NCBI GenBank assembly: GCA_009777095.1
Contig: WRMN01000013.1
Span: 1-59,352, forward strand
Reading direction: 5' to 3'
Length of the DNA: 59,352 nt
Source: Bacteroidales bacterium
GTDB taxonomy: Bacteria > Bacteroidota > Bacteroidia > Bacteroidales > UBA932
Made by a program: the position numbers and the translations under genes. Numbering within the stretch: the stretch's first letter is position 1; the number at the start of each line of letters is the position of its first letter. This document shows positions 1 to 8,248 of this stretch, one piece after another. The notes under the pieces are model-generated. The model saw only the letters and a list, made by a program, of their open reading frames with translations. It was not told where the DNA came from and made no database searches.

Positions 1-377
1 CTGTGGAAGAACAAGGGCACACGGTGATTGACCCCGACGGTGATTTGGTAACTCCGCTTATCAATGGCAAGGAATGTGCTTATTCCTGTTTCGATGCGGA
101 AGGGATTTGCTACTGCGCTATAGAGCGCGCTTTTTTAGATGGCCAAACGAAGTTCCGCAAGCCTGTTTCCTGTTACCTCTATCCCATTCGGCTCAAGCAA
201 CTGCACGAGCACATAGCCCTCAACTACGACACTTGGCATGCCTGCGAATCCGCAAGAACAAAGGGAGCCGAAGCAAAGATTCCCGTATTCCGTTTTTTAA
301 AAGAGCCGCTCATTGCGCGGTTTGGACAGGAGTTTTATGAGAAAATGGAGAAAGTAGAGGAAAATAGAAGAAGGTAG
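1..377 (+). CDS. DUF3109 family protein, C-terminal part (5' end outside window)
   Basis: The frame is open from the first base and stops with TAG at 375-377, so the true start lies upstream of the window. About 124 residues are visible. The stretch around NGKECAY...GICYCAIERAF followed by KPVSCYLYPIR matches what I know of the C-terminal half of DUF3109, a conserved Bacteroidetes family of roughly 190 residues rich in cysteines that may bind a metal. Its function is not established. The GTG at position 3 is an internal Val codon rather than a start. The gene converges on cysS with about 75 bases between stops. The family call is from motif recall only. Confidence 0.75.
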   Translation, partial: VEEQGHTVIDPDGDLVTPLINGKECAYSCFDAEGICYCAIERAFLDGQTKFRKPVSCYLYPIRLKQLHEHIALNYDTWHACESARTKGAEAKIPVFRFLKEPLIARFGQEFYEKMEKVEENRRR

Positions 378-452
378 AGAAAAGTTGTTGAAAACAGTCT
401 TTTTGTTTCTCTTGCTATCGGGCAGTCAAAACGCCTTCAATCACCAATTGAG

Positions 453-1922
453 CTATCCCAGCGTCCACGTGCTGCCTTCTTTAGTGTCTTTAACCGCAAT
501 GCCAAGTTGCAGCAGGTCGTTGCGGATTTTATCGCCCACGGCGAAATCTTTATTGGCTTTGGCTTTGTTGCGCGTTTCCAATATCATTTGAATCAAGCCG
601 TCGAGCAAGGTGGTGTCAACCCCTTGCTGCTGCTCGTCAGCAATGCCCAGACTATCGAACAGAATGCCGGAAAACAGCGCTTTTAGGCTGTCTATATCGG
701 CAGCGGTCAGCGTATCTTTCTTATCGTTGGCGGAGTTGATAATCCGTACCGCTTCCTGCAAATGCGCAATAGCAAGGGAAGTATTCAAATCGTCGCTCAG
801 GGCTTCGTAACATTTTTCTACAATAGCGGTAATTTCTTCGCTGCGGGTCGAAACAGCCGATGGCGTAAGTTTACTCAAAGTATTCGCGGCTTCAAGGATA
901 CGTTTCAACACTTTTTCGGCAGCCTGCATAGTTTCGTTGCTAAAATCGAGGGTGCTGCTGTAATGCGCCTGAAGCATAAAGAAACGGACAGTCATCGGCG
1001 TGTAGGCCTGTGCTAACAACTGATGCGTACCTGCAAACATTTCTTCTAAAGTAATGAAATTTTGCAAGGATTTGCTCATCTTCTGGCCGCTGTTGGTAAT
1101 CATATTATTGTGCATCCAGTAGCGGGCGGCATTATGGCCTACGGCTGTGCTTTGCGCTATTTCGCATTCATGATGAGGAAACAACAGGTCCATGCCGCCG
1201 CCGTGAATATCGAAAGTTTCGCCGAGGTATTTGGTGCTCATGGCCGAACATTCGAGGTGCCAGCCCGGAAAACCGTCGCTCCAAGGAGAAGGCCAGCGCA
1301 TAATATGCTCCGGCGAGGCTTTTTTCCATAAAGCAAAGTCGAAAGGTTGGCGTTTATCGTCCTGTCCGTCAAGTTTGCGGGTATTGGCCTGTTGCTCGTC
1401 AACAGTGCGACCCGACAATTTGCCGTAGGTGTATGTTTTATTATATTTTTCAACATCGAAATATACCGAACCGTTAATCTCGTAGGCATAGCCCTGTTCA
1501 AGGATTTTTTTTATCAGCTCTATCTGTTCGATAACATGCCCTGAAGCATGCGGTTCAATATTGGGCGGCAACACGTTCAGAAGGCGCATAAAATCGTGGT
1601 AGCGGTTGGTGTAATACTGCACCACTTCCATAGGCTCTAATTGCTCAAGGCGGGCTTTTTTAGCGATTTTGTCATCGCCCTCGTCGGCATCATTTTCGAG
1701 ATGTCCCACATCGGTAATGTTGCGCACATAACGCACTCTGTAGCCAAGGTGGCGCAGGTAGCGCGTCAACACATCGAAGGTAATGGCTGAGCGGGCATGG
1801 CCTAAATGCGGGTCGCCGTAAACCGTAGGCCCGCACACATAAATACCCACATGGCCTTCATGTAAAGGTTTAAATAATTCTTTTTTACGGGAAAGCGTGT
1901 TATAAACATGAAAATCTCTCAT
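453..1922 (-). CDS. cysS: Cysteinyl-tRNA synthetase
   Basis: Class I aminoacyl-tRNA synthetase that charges tRNA-Cys with cysteine in the cytoplasm. It has 489 residues, close to the family norm of about 460-490. The N-terminal Rossmann domain carries CGPTVYG and the HIGH-like HLGH signature. Zinc-site residues appear as the early Cys, the Cys in WHLECSAM and the HHECE motif. The KMSKS loop is present ([11 protein letters not shown]). The C-terminal DALR-type region ends in the usual short anticodon-binding segment. It starts 8 bases after uppP and is probably the last gene of the ftsX-DUF3098-uppP-cysS transcription unit. The sequence looks intact. Confidence 0.97.
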   Translation of the reverse strand: MRDFHVYNTLSRKKELFKPLHEGHVGIYVCGPTVYGDPHLGHARSAITFDVLTRYLRHLGYRVRYVRNITDVGHLENDADEGDDKIAKKARLEQLEPMEVVQYYTNRYHDFMRLLNVLPPNIEPHASGHVIEQIELIKKILEQGYAYEINGSVYFDVEKYNKTYTYGKLSGRTVDEQQANTRKLDGQDDKRQPFDFALWKKASPEHIMRWPSPWSDGFPGWHLECSAMSTKYLGETFDIHGGGMDLLFPHHECEIAQSTAVGHNAARYWMHNNMITNSGQKMSKSLQNFITLEEMFAGTHQLLAQAYTPMTVRFFMLQAHYSSTLDFSNETMQAAEKVLKRILEAANTLSKLTPSAVSTRSEEITAIVEKCYEALSDDLNTSLAIAHLQEAVRIINSANDKKDTLTAADIDSLKALFSGILFDSLGIADEQQQGVDTTLLDGLIQMILETRNKAKANKDFAVGDKIRNDLLQLGIAVKDTKEGSTWTLG

Positions 1923-1930
1923 ACTTCATC

Positions 1931-2716
1931 TTACAAAAATAATAATACCAAAACACCAACTACAGCGCAATAAATGGCGAAGTATATCAGTTTTCCTTTT
2001 TTAACCAAATTAATCATCAATTTGCAAGCTATAGCGCCGGATACAAAAGCAGCAAAGAAACCCGCCAATAACGATGATACGGGCAAAGTTGCCGAACCCG
2101 AGAAACCGCCTTTCATCAGGTCGAGAAAACATTCACCCAAGACAGGAATCAGCACCATCAGGAAAGAAAATTTGGCCACCATTTCTTTCTTATTTCCTAA
2201 TAATAAACCTGTAGAAATGGTTGCCCCGGAGCGCGACAATCCCGGAATCACTGCAATAGCCTGAGCTGTACCTATAAGCAAAGCATCTTTAAAAGAAATT
2301 TTTTCCTTCTTGCGCGGTTTGATAAAATAAGTAAGCGCTAACAAGCCTGCGGTTAATAAAAGCGCAGCGCCCACAATATACAAGCCGCCGTCAAACAGGG
2401 CTTCTACCTGATGCCTGAACAGGACACCCACAATAGCTACCGGAATTACCGACAGCAATATTTTAGCAATATATTGTGTTTCGTCGTTCCATTTAAAATT
2501 AAACAGGCCATTGAACAAACGGCTTATTTCAGTCCATAACACTAATAAGGTGCTGCATACCGTTCCGGCATGAACAGCAATGGTGAAAGTAAGGTTGCCT
2601 GCGCCTGTATTGCCGAACAACGCATTGGCTACGGCCAAATGGCCGCTGCTGCTTATTGGAAGAAATTCCGTTAATCCTTGCACCAAGCCCAATACCAAGG
2701 CTTCAAACCATTCCAT
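1931..2716 (-). CDS. uppP: Undecaprenyl-diphosphatase (UppP/BacA)
   Basis: Integral membrane phosphatase that converts undecaprenyl diphosphate to the monophosphate, recycling the lipid carrier for peptidoglycan and surface polysaccharide. It has 261 residues and is mostly hydrophobic. Both family signatures are present: [17 protein letters not shown] near the N-terminus, with the catalytic Glu and Ser/His cluster, and [12 protein letters not shown] in the second half. Family members usually have about 265-275 residues, so it is full length. It sits 6 bases downstream of the DUF3098 gene and 8 bases before cysS. The ftsX-DUF3098-uppP order is common in Bacteroidetes and ties it to cell-envelope growth. 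Confidence 0.96.
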   Translation of the reverse strand: MEWFEALVLGLVQGLTEFLPISSSGHLAVANALFGNTGAGNLTFTIAVHAGTVCSTLLVLWTEISRLFNGLFNFKWNDETQYIAKILLSVIPVAIVGVLFRHQVEALFDGGLYIVGAALLLTAGLLALTYFIKPRKKEKISFKDALLIGTAQAIAVIPGLSRSGATISTGLLLGNKKEMVAKFSFLMVLIPVLGECFLDLMKGGFSGSATLPVSSLLAGFFAAFVSGAIACKLMINLVKKGKLIYFAIYCAVVGVLVLLFL

Positions 2717-2722
2717 ACCGTA

Positions 2723-3016
2723 CTACTCTTTTTCTTTTGGCCTTTTCATGATGGCATAAATCTCGAAGAGAAAACCGCCTACTATCAAAATAGGCGCTAA
2801 GGTAATGCGCCGAAAACTGAACAGGGCGTCTTCGCGAAAGACATTGACGTCGTCGCTGCCGCCGCCAATCATGAGGATATATCCCAAAATCATTACGCCA
2901 AAACCGATGGCAATAAGTTTATAGTTCTCTTTTGTCAGAGCGAAGTTGACGATTTTTTTCGCAGGTTCTGCAGTTTTTTTTGCAGCAATTGTTGGTATTC
3001 TTTTAACCGTTGCCAT
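2723..3016 (-). CDS. DUF3098 family small membrane protein
   Basis: A 97-residue protein with a basic, alanine-rich N-terminal tail of about 25 residues. Two predicted membrane helices follow, one around KLIAIGFGVMILGYILMIGGG and one around RITLAPILIVGGFLFEIYAIM. The short connector contains DDVNVF...LFSFRR. This is the architecture of DUF3098, a Bacteroidetes-specific family that lies between ftsX and uppP. The function is unknown; from its place I infer a role linked to FtsEX or wall synthesis. It starts 19 bases after ftsX and ends 6 bases before uppP, so it is almost certainly co-transcribed with them. Confidence 0.85.
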   Translation of the reverse strand: MATVKRIPTIAAKKTAEPAKKIVNFALTKENYKLIAIGFGVMILGYILMIGGGSDDVNVFREDALFSFRRITLAPILIVGGFLFEIYAIMKRPKEKE

Positions 3017-3035
3017 ATATAGAATTTAGAAAAAT

Positions 3036-3914
3036 TTAAAAATATAGTTTGCCGACGTCAATACGCACGTATCTTTTAGCTGCAAAGAAGGTAGAAATAA
3101 AACTGATAAGCATGCCCATTACAATAATCGACAAAAAGAGCAAGAGCAATTGCAGGTCTTCAAAAAAACCAATGATTTCGCCAAATTCGTTCTGCACGAC
3201 ATAAAGCACGCCTGTAAGCAGCATGATGGCTATTACGCCCGATAACACGCCTTGCAGCAAGCTGCGCAATAAAAAGGGACGGACAATAAACCCGGGGGTA
3301 GCCCCGACTAAACGCATGGTATTAATGATGAAGCGGCGGGCGTAAACGCTCAAGCGAATGGTGTTATTAATCAATACCAATGCTATAAATAACATCAATA
3401 CAATAAATACCAGCATAACCAAACTTATTTTTTGAATATTATGGTTGACTAAGTCTATTAATGAGCGCTGGTAACTGATTTCACGAATATGAGGAATGGA
3501 CAACAGCTGCCTTTCTATTTTAACTATACTGTCAACCACGGCATACTCTGCCGTCAATTTGGCTTCCACTGCCAAGGGGAGCGGATTAAAGTCGAAAACT
3601 TCCATAAAGTCGCTTCCTAACAGCGCTTTCATTTCTTCGGCAGCTTGTTCTTTGGTAACAAATTTCGTTTCACGAATGTATGGAGCAACATCTAACTGTT
3701 TGCGCACCCATGCAGCATCGGCGTCATTAGTGGCATCATCTAAAATAATGGTAAAGGTGATGTTTTCTTTGAAATAAACCGAAAGCCGACGGGCATTAAT
3801 CAGCAAAATTCCCGACACGCCCAAGAGAAATAACACTAAAGAAATACTAATCAAAGCCGAAAGATAGGAACTTCTCAGCCGTCGAATGGATATATTTTGT
3901 TCTCGCTTTGCCAT
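3036..3914 (-). CDS. ftsX: Cell division protein FtsX (ABC transporter permease-like)
   Basis: A 292-residue inner-membrane protein with FtsX topology: a cytoplasmic basic N-terminus, a first membrane helix (about residues 18-40), a periplasmic domain of about 130 residues, then three helices in the C-terminal FtsX/MacB permease fold. With FtsE it forms an ABC-type complex that couples division to activation of peptidoglycan hydrolases. The phrase RFIINTMRLVGATPGFIVRPFLL is split by the coupling-helix region that is typical of the family. It follows holB by 41 bases. No ftsE is in the window; in this phylum ftsE is often unlinked. Confidence 0.9.
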   Translation of the reverse strand: MAKREQNISIRRLRSSYLSALISISLVLFLLGVSGILLINARRLSVYFKENITFTIILDDATNDADAAWVRKQLDVAPYIRETKFVTKEQAAEEMKALLGSDFMEVFDFNPLPLAVEAKLTAEYAVVDSIVKIERQLLSIPHIREISYQRSLIDLVNHNIQKISLVMLVFIVLMLFIALVLINNTIRLSVYARRFIINTMRLVGATPGFIVRPFLLRSLLQGVLSGVIAIMLLTGVLYVVQNEFGEIIGFFEDLQLLLLFLSIIVMGMLISFISTFFAAKRYVRIDVGKLYF

Positions 3915-3955
3915 AAGCTACAAAGTTACATGATTTTTTTTGATTATAAAAGACT

Positions 3956-5089
3956 TTATTTTCTCAATAACCTGCCTATTTGTAAGAATAAGTCGGTAAA
4001 AACCATCGAAGCGTTACCGTTTTGCCCTATATGTCCTAATGCAAGATTCAGCTGCTTAAATAGTTCCTCAACATTGCGTTCATTGACAAAGGGGGAAAAT
4101 TTTCGGGCAAAAATTTCTTCCTCGCCCATTAAATACACGGCTTTATCGGCTCCGCAATTAAACATATAACATTCGCGAAGCATCTGTTCGGCATAAAGCA
4201 GGAATTGCTTTTGTTTTTCACGGCCGGCCTTAGTAATGGTTTCTATCCAGTTGAGCAAATCCAAAAAACGGCCGGCATAAGCCATTCGCATAATATATGT
4301 AAACCATTCAAAATAAGCACTTTGTTCGTTTTTACTTTGCAATAATTCAAGGGCCTTGTTGTAGCTTCCTACCGAAAGGCGGGCAATATCGGCAGCTTGT
4401 GCTTCCGACAAGTTTTGCTCTTGTATTAAAGCTTGACGGATAGCTGTTTCGGAAATAGGCGGTATGCGCAAGGGCATGGTGCGCGACAGAATGGTTTTAA
4501 TTATACGGGTGGTATCTTCGCAAACAAGCAGAAATACCGTCTTGTCGGGCGGTTCTTCTATTAATTTCAACAAACGGTTAGCCGCTTCAGCGCCCATTCG
4601 CTCGGGCAACCAAAGAATCAACACCTTATACTCCGATTCAAAAGCCTTGAAACTCAGTCGTTCAATAATCCTGTTGGCTTCATGAACACTAATCCGACCC
4701 TGTTTATTTTCAATATCCAACTGTTCATACCATTGATTTTCGGTCAAATAAGGATTAGCGAGCAAGGCCTGCCGCCACTGATTTAAAAAGTGGTCGGTAA
4801 TCGGTTTTTTGTCGGAGGGTACATTTTTAGTAACGTTTACAGGTACAGCAAAATGAAGGTCGGGGTGAATGAGTTTCTGCATTTTATTGCACGAGGGGCA
4901 TACTCCGCAAGCGTCGAGAGCGGAGCGGTTAGTGCAGTTCAGGTATTGGGCGTAAGCCAAGGCCAGTGCCAGATTGCCGGAACCTTCCATGCCCCAAAAC
5001 AACTGCGCATGACTGACGCGCCCCTCCCCGACAGTTTGTGCTAATTTTTTCTTTAGCTCCTCTTGTCCTATTACCGATTGAAATTGCAT
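3956..5089 (-). CDS. holB: DNA polymerase III subunit delta'
   Basis: Clamp-loader delta' subunit (377 residues) of the DNA polymerase III holoenzyme. The N-terminus (SVIGQEELKKKL...VSHAQLFWG) is typical of DnaX/HolB AAA+ proteins. The P-loop position reads GMEGSGN and lacks the Walker lysine, as expected for a non-hydrolysing delta'. A zinc-binding cluster is formed by the Cys in YLNCTNR and CGVCPSC. The sensor-like SRTMPLRIPP is present, where the SRC motif is common. The C-terminal half is the helical collar. A promoter -7 element lies only a few bases before the ATG. The gene heads the run that continues into ftsX. Confidence 0.9.
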   Translation of the reverse strand: MQFQSVIGQEELKKKLAQTVGEGRVSHAQLFWGMEGSGNLALALAYAQYLNCTNRSALDACGVCPSCNKMQKLIHPDLHFAVPVNVTKNVPSDKKPITDHFLNQWRQALLANPYLTENQWYEQLDIENKQGRISVHEANRIIERLSFKAFESEYKVLILWLPERMGAEAANRLLKLIEEPPDKTVFLLVCEDTTRIIKTILSRTMPLRIPPISETAIRQALIQEQNLSEAQAADIARLSVGSYNKALELLQSKNEQSAYFEWFTYIMRMAYAGRFLDLLNWIETITKAGREKQKQFLLYAEQMLRECYMFNCGADKAVYLMGEEEIFARKFSPFVNERNVEELFKQLNLALGHIGQNGNASMVFTDLFLQIGRLLRK

Positions 5090-5093
5090 GGTA

Positions 5094-5101
5094 CAAAGGT
5101 A
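5094..5101 (-). promoter_or_regulatory. Bacteroidetes-type -7 element for holB
   Basis: Read on the minus strand the bases are TACCTTTG, matching the TAnnTTTG consensus. The element ends 4 bases before the holB ATG, so the transcript would be nearly leaderless. No clear -33 TTTG is seen at the expected spacing. Confidence 0.5.
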
Positions 5102-5384
5102 AGCATTTTTTGATTTATTTGCTTGAAAAAGTTTGATAAAAATTGATGAAGACCCTTAAACCTTTTTGTTTAAAAAGCGTCCAATAACAAAAGCCCTCTG
5201 CTTGGGACCGAGGTTGTTATGCCCAAAGAGGCAACCCTGTTCTTTTAGTTTGAACGGCGAGAGTTGCAGGGAAATTATCACTTTGGTAATTTAGGAAGAA
5301 AGGTGAAGCTGCAAATTTAACATATAAAGCCATTGAGCAACAAACTGCCTACCACCATCTACAACCGGATTCATCTGTCTTCAT
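5102..5384. other. Intergenic region with a possible structured element
   Basis: A 283-base gap between holB and a lipoprotein gene. It contains an interrupted hairpin: ATAACA (5184-5189) pairs with TGTTAT (5215-5220), and CCTC (5195-5198) pairs inside it with GAGG (5210-5213). An alternative pairing of CTCTGCTTGGG with CCCAAAGAG is also possible. I see no open frame with coding character and no tRNA. Whether the element is transcribed cannot be told. Confidence 0.3.
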
Positions 5385-6467
5385 CTACTTATACCCAATA
5401 ATCCGTTCGTAATAAAACTGACGCTCTCTCTTGAGTTCGTCTATATCATTGCCGCTAAGTTTATACGTTATTCTTTGCACCCAGTTATTCTGCTCATCGT
5501 AGGCATATTCGTAAGCCTGTCCGGCGTATTCTTCTATAGCTGTCATTATTTCATCGCCGGTATCCAAATCCTCAACTTCTTCTTCCGACTCTTCCATGGC
5601 TGCTATTTCTATTTTCATAGGGACTTGCTTTACAGTAATGGTATAATATTCCGTCAGATGACCCAGGTTATTAAACGTTTGCTTAGTCGTTTGTAGTACA
5701 TCCCCATCTTCGTTATACTGTGTTCTTTCGCCATAATCGCCGTAAGAGTCATAAGCTGCAAAAACATAACGATAGTCAAAGGTCGGCAATTTATCTTTGT
5801 GTTTTTCTGAAACTGTTTCACTTAAGTTACCGTTATCATAGTAGAAATATTCCCTTTGCGCTAAAGATCCGCCGCCCCAATATTTGCGTTTTTCTTTCAA
5901 CTGTAAATCATTATCATATTCGTGAATAAATTTACAGTTCAAAGCGCCGTCGGCTTTATACCAGTCCTCGTCTTCTACTAAACCGTTACTTCCATAGAGA
6001 TACTGTATCCATTCTTTGGTTTTTCCTGCGCCATCGAATTTTTCTTTCTTCATTAAGCGGTTCTTCTCGTCGTATGTATACATGATGCGTTCCGAAAGGG
6101 TGTTTTCTTTATAGTTTTCTTCCTGAGCCATCAGGTGCTTCTGTCCGTATGTAATAACTTTACGGCTAACCACTTTGTCCGTTGCATCATAGTGGATTTC
6201 TTCCATCAGATAACCATCGTCGTCATATACTTTCAGGTAATCCTGCACCGGCAGGTTTTGCAATTTCCCTTTTTCCATACGGCCAAATTTTTCGAGCGCC
6301 CAATACACGCGCTGACGGACGGATAGGACCTTGCCTGAGAGGCGGTCCTGCTGCAAATCGGTTAAAGTCGTTTGTTTCTCTTTTTCATTAACGGCGCTAC
6401 TACCGCCGCTGCCACAGGAAGCCAAGGCTACACAAATAATAATGCTTACAGGTAATAATCTTTTCAT
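5385..6467 (-). CDS. Lipoprotein with repeated Y-D/Y-E strand motifs, function unknown
   Basis: A 360-residue predicted lipoprotein with an N-terminal lipobox (LASC, lipidated Cys at residue 18). The mature part is built of short repeats resembling YD/RHS- or MORN-like strands: DDGYLMEEIHYDATDKV, YDEKNRLMKKEKFD, YGSNGLVEDEDWY, YDNDLQLKEKRKY, YYDNGNLSETVSE. Each repeat has an aromatic-Asp turn. Such proteins probably fold as extended beta-sheets on the outer membrane or in the periplasm, but no catalytic residues are seen. An acidic stretch of Glu and Asp interrupts the last third. It lies 42 bases downstream of the sugar operon and could be its last gene. I do not recognise a named family. 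Confidence 0.7.
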   Translation of the reverse strand: MKRLLPVSIIICVALASCGSGGSSAVNEKEKQTTLTDLQQDRLSGKVLSVRQRVYWALEKFGRMEKGKLQNLPVQDYLKVYDDDGYLMEEIHYDATDKVVSRKVITYGQKHLMAQEENYKENTLSERIMYTYDEKNRLMKKEKFDGAGKTKEWIQYLYGSNGLVEDEDWYKADGALNCKFIHEYDNDLQLKEKRKYWGGGSLAQREYFYYDNGNLSETVSEKHKDKLPTFDYRYVFAAYDSYGDYGERTQYNEDGDVLQTTKQTFNNLGHLTEYYTITVKQVPMKIEIAAMEESEEEVEDLDTGDEIMTAIEEYAGQAYEYAYDEQNNWVQRITYKLSGNDIDELKRERQFYYERIIGYK

Positions 6468-6509
6468 AGGTCAAAAATTTTAAATAAAAACTCAACTACA
6501 AATATAGTA

Positions 6510-7367
6510 TTATTTTTTTAAATTCATAATATTCCGCAAATACTCCAAACTCCTTTTCACACTTTCTTCCGGAGTAAAATTGTATTTTTCGACTTCCACT
6601 ATCAGGTGTTTTGCTCCTGCAATAGCCAGATTGTTAAGTATAGCATCAAAGCCTACCATGCCACTTTGTCCCAATTCTTTGTGGTCTTTTAAATGAAGCT
6701 GCTCAAACCGTCCGGGATATTTATTAAAGTAATCAACCGGACTCTGTTTGCCGATAACCGTCCAATAAACGTCCATCTGAAAAAACACATATTCCGGATT
6801 GGTGTTTTCAATCAGGTAGTCATACATCATGACATCTTCAATATTTGTAAATTCAAAGGCGTGATTGTGGTAACCAAATGACAAGCCCTGTTCTTTGCAT
6901 CGTTTCCCGATTTCGTTATAATAATTGCAGTAGCTTTGCAGGTCTTCTATCGATTTAGGCACAGGCATTGAAGGGGCAACAATATATTTTGCCCCTGCTT
7001 CCGAATGCGCCTGAATTGCTTCGTCCCACCATTTTAATGATTCGGAAAAATCTTTTGATTGCAACTCGTCTTCCGTAAGCAGTTTGGTTGTATGCGAAGA
7101 AAGTACCGTCATTCCTGCATTTGCCACATCTTGTTTAAATTCGACAGGCGTTTTTCCGTAAAATTTTCCATTATTATATCCGGCAGCTTCAACAGAGGCA
7201 AAGCCCATTTCACCAACCTTTTTGATAGCGGCGTCATAATCCTTGGATATATCTTCACGCAGCGAATAAAGCTGAAGCGATATGTTTGCAAGGCTCTCGC
7301 TCTGTTTTGGCTGTGCTCCGCACGAGCACAACCAAAGCAGGGCGGATAGTATAATGATATTTCTCAT
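6510..7367 (-). CDS. Sugar-phosphate isomerase/epimerase-fold (AP2Ec-like TIM barrel) lipoprotein
   Basis: A 285-residue protein with a lipobox (LCSC, Cys at residue 16), so it should sit in the periplasm on a lipid anchor. The body is a xylose-isomerase-like TIM barrel: ISLQLYSLREDISKDYDAAI at the first strand, the HNHAFEF-type motif (YHNHAFEF), MDVYW, HLKDHK and a late VEVEKY. These supply the His, Asp and Glu ligands for a divalent metal. Exported relatives occur beside DUF1080 and Gfo/Idh genes and are thought to process 3-keto-sugars, for example by elimination or epimerisation. It starts 3 bases after the DUF1080 gene, so the two are co-translated. The exact reaction is inferred from context. 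Confidence 0.85.
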   Translation of the reverse strand: MRNIIILSALLWLCSCGAQPKQSESLANISLQLYSLREDISKDYDAAIKKVGEMGFASVEAAGYNNGKFYGKTPVEFKQDVANAGMTVLSSHTTKLLTEDELQSKDFSESLKWWDEAIQAHSEAGAKYIVAPSMPVPKSIEDLQSYCNYYNEIGKRCKEQGLSFGYHNHAFEFTNIEDVMMYDYLIENTNPEYVFFQMDVYWTVIGKQSPVDYFNKYPGRFEQLHLKDHKELGQSGMVGFDAILNNLAIAGAKHLIVEVEKYNFTPEESVKRSLEYLRNIMNLKK

Positions 7368-7370
7368 TAT

Positions 7371-8213
7371 CTAATCAAGGACTTTAACTCTAATGTTGCG
7401 GAACCAAACATCATCGCCGTGGTCTTGCAGGCCGATGTATCCCTGACGATTCTCCCCTCCGCAGTTGTTAAGGAGCTCAAAGGCAAGCGGCCACTTTTCT
7501 GCACTGAACTTACTGTCTTGCAGCATGTCTGTCCACTGCTGTGTCCATAGATGATATTCCAATACATTTTCACCGTTTTGTCCGTGAACCACCGTTCCTC
7601 TGTAAACCAGAATCGTGGTTTTGTTCCATTCTCCAAAAGGATTTGCATTTTGCGGTTTAGCCGGAATCATATCGTACAGCGAGGTGGACTGCCGATTTCC
7701 GTCTTTACCTAATTTGCCGTCGGGGTGGTTTTCGTTATCCAATACCTGTGCTTCTGGGGCAGAGATGTAGATAGGCTCCAATCTCCAGTTTCCGTCTGCT
7801 CCTTTGGCTTCAATTTCCTGAGCTAAGTAAAAGATACCTGAATTGCCGCCTTTTGACACCTTCCACTCCAATTCCAATTCAAAGTTTTTGAATGGGAAGG
7901 CAAAAATAATGTCGCCACCGTCGCCATCCTGCGCTTCTCCGGCTCCGCTGCCGTTGAATTTTATCGCTCCGTCGTCAATGATCCATTTTTGGGGAACATA
8001 ATCTTTGCCATATCCGCGCCAGCCCTTAAACGTGCCGTCAAAGATGACAATATATCCATCAGGCTCAACCTGAAACTCGTTGATATCTGCTATAGGGTTT
8101 TCAATAACCCTGTATTCGGGGACCTTGCTTTCTTGTTTGTTGGCTCCGCCTCCGCAGGCAGCTATTGACAGCACAACAGCTACACATAATAAGTTAAAAA
8201 AATATTTTCTCAT
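7371..8213 (-). CDS. DUF1080 (3-keto-disaccharide hydrolase-type) lipoprotein
   Basis: A 280-residue lipoprotein (IAAC lipobox, Cys at residue 20) with one DUF1080 domain, a concanavalin-like beta-sandwich. The typical motifs are visible: IFDGTFKGWRGYG near the start, GDGGDIIFAFPFKNFELELEWKVS, GGNSGIFY, the YDMIPA segment, and the terminal IGLQDHGDDVWFRNIRVK. The family is now linked to cleavage of 3-keto-glycosides. The neighbours are two Gfo/Idh-type oxidoreductases and a TIM-barrel isomerase, which fits that chemistry: oxidation at C3, bond cleavage, then reduction. It lies 35 bases after the Tat-exported oxidoreductase. Substrate specificity cannot be read from the sequence. Confidence 0.88.
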   Translation of the reverse strand: MRKYFFNLLCVAVVLSIAACGGGANKQESKVPEYRVIENPIADINEFQVEPDGYIVIFDGTFKGWRGYGKDYVPQKWIIDDGAIKFNGSGAGEAQDGDGGDIIFAFPFKNFELELEWKVSKGGNSGIFYLAQEIEAKGADGNWRLEPIYISAPEAQVLDNENHPDGKLGKDGNRQSTSLYDMIPAKPQNANPFGEWNKTTILVYRGTVVHGQNGENVLEYHLWTQQWTDMLQDSKFSAEKWPLAFELLNNCGGENRQGYIGLQDHGDDVWFRNIRVKVLD

Positions 8214-8248
8214 AATGTTGTTTGTTAATTATTTATTTCATCTATTGC

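Noticed and set aside
5102-5384. Looked for a tRNA or known riboswitch in the holB gap
   Set aside because: No cloverleaf or known aptamer motif could be drawn.
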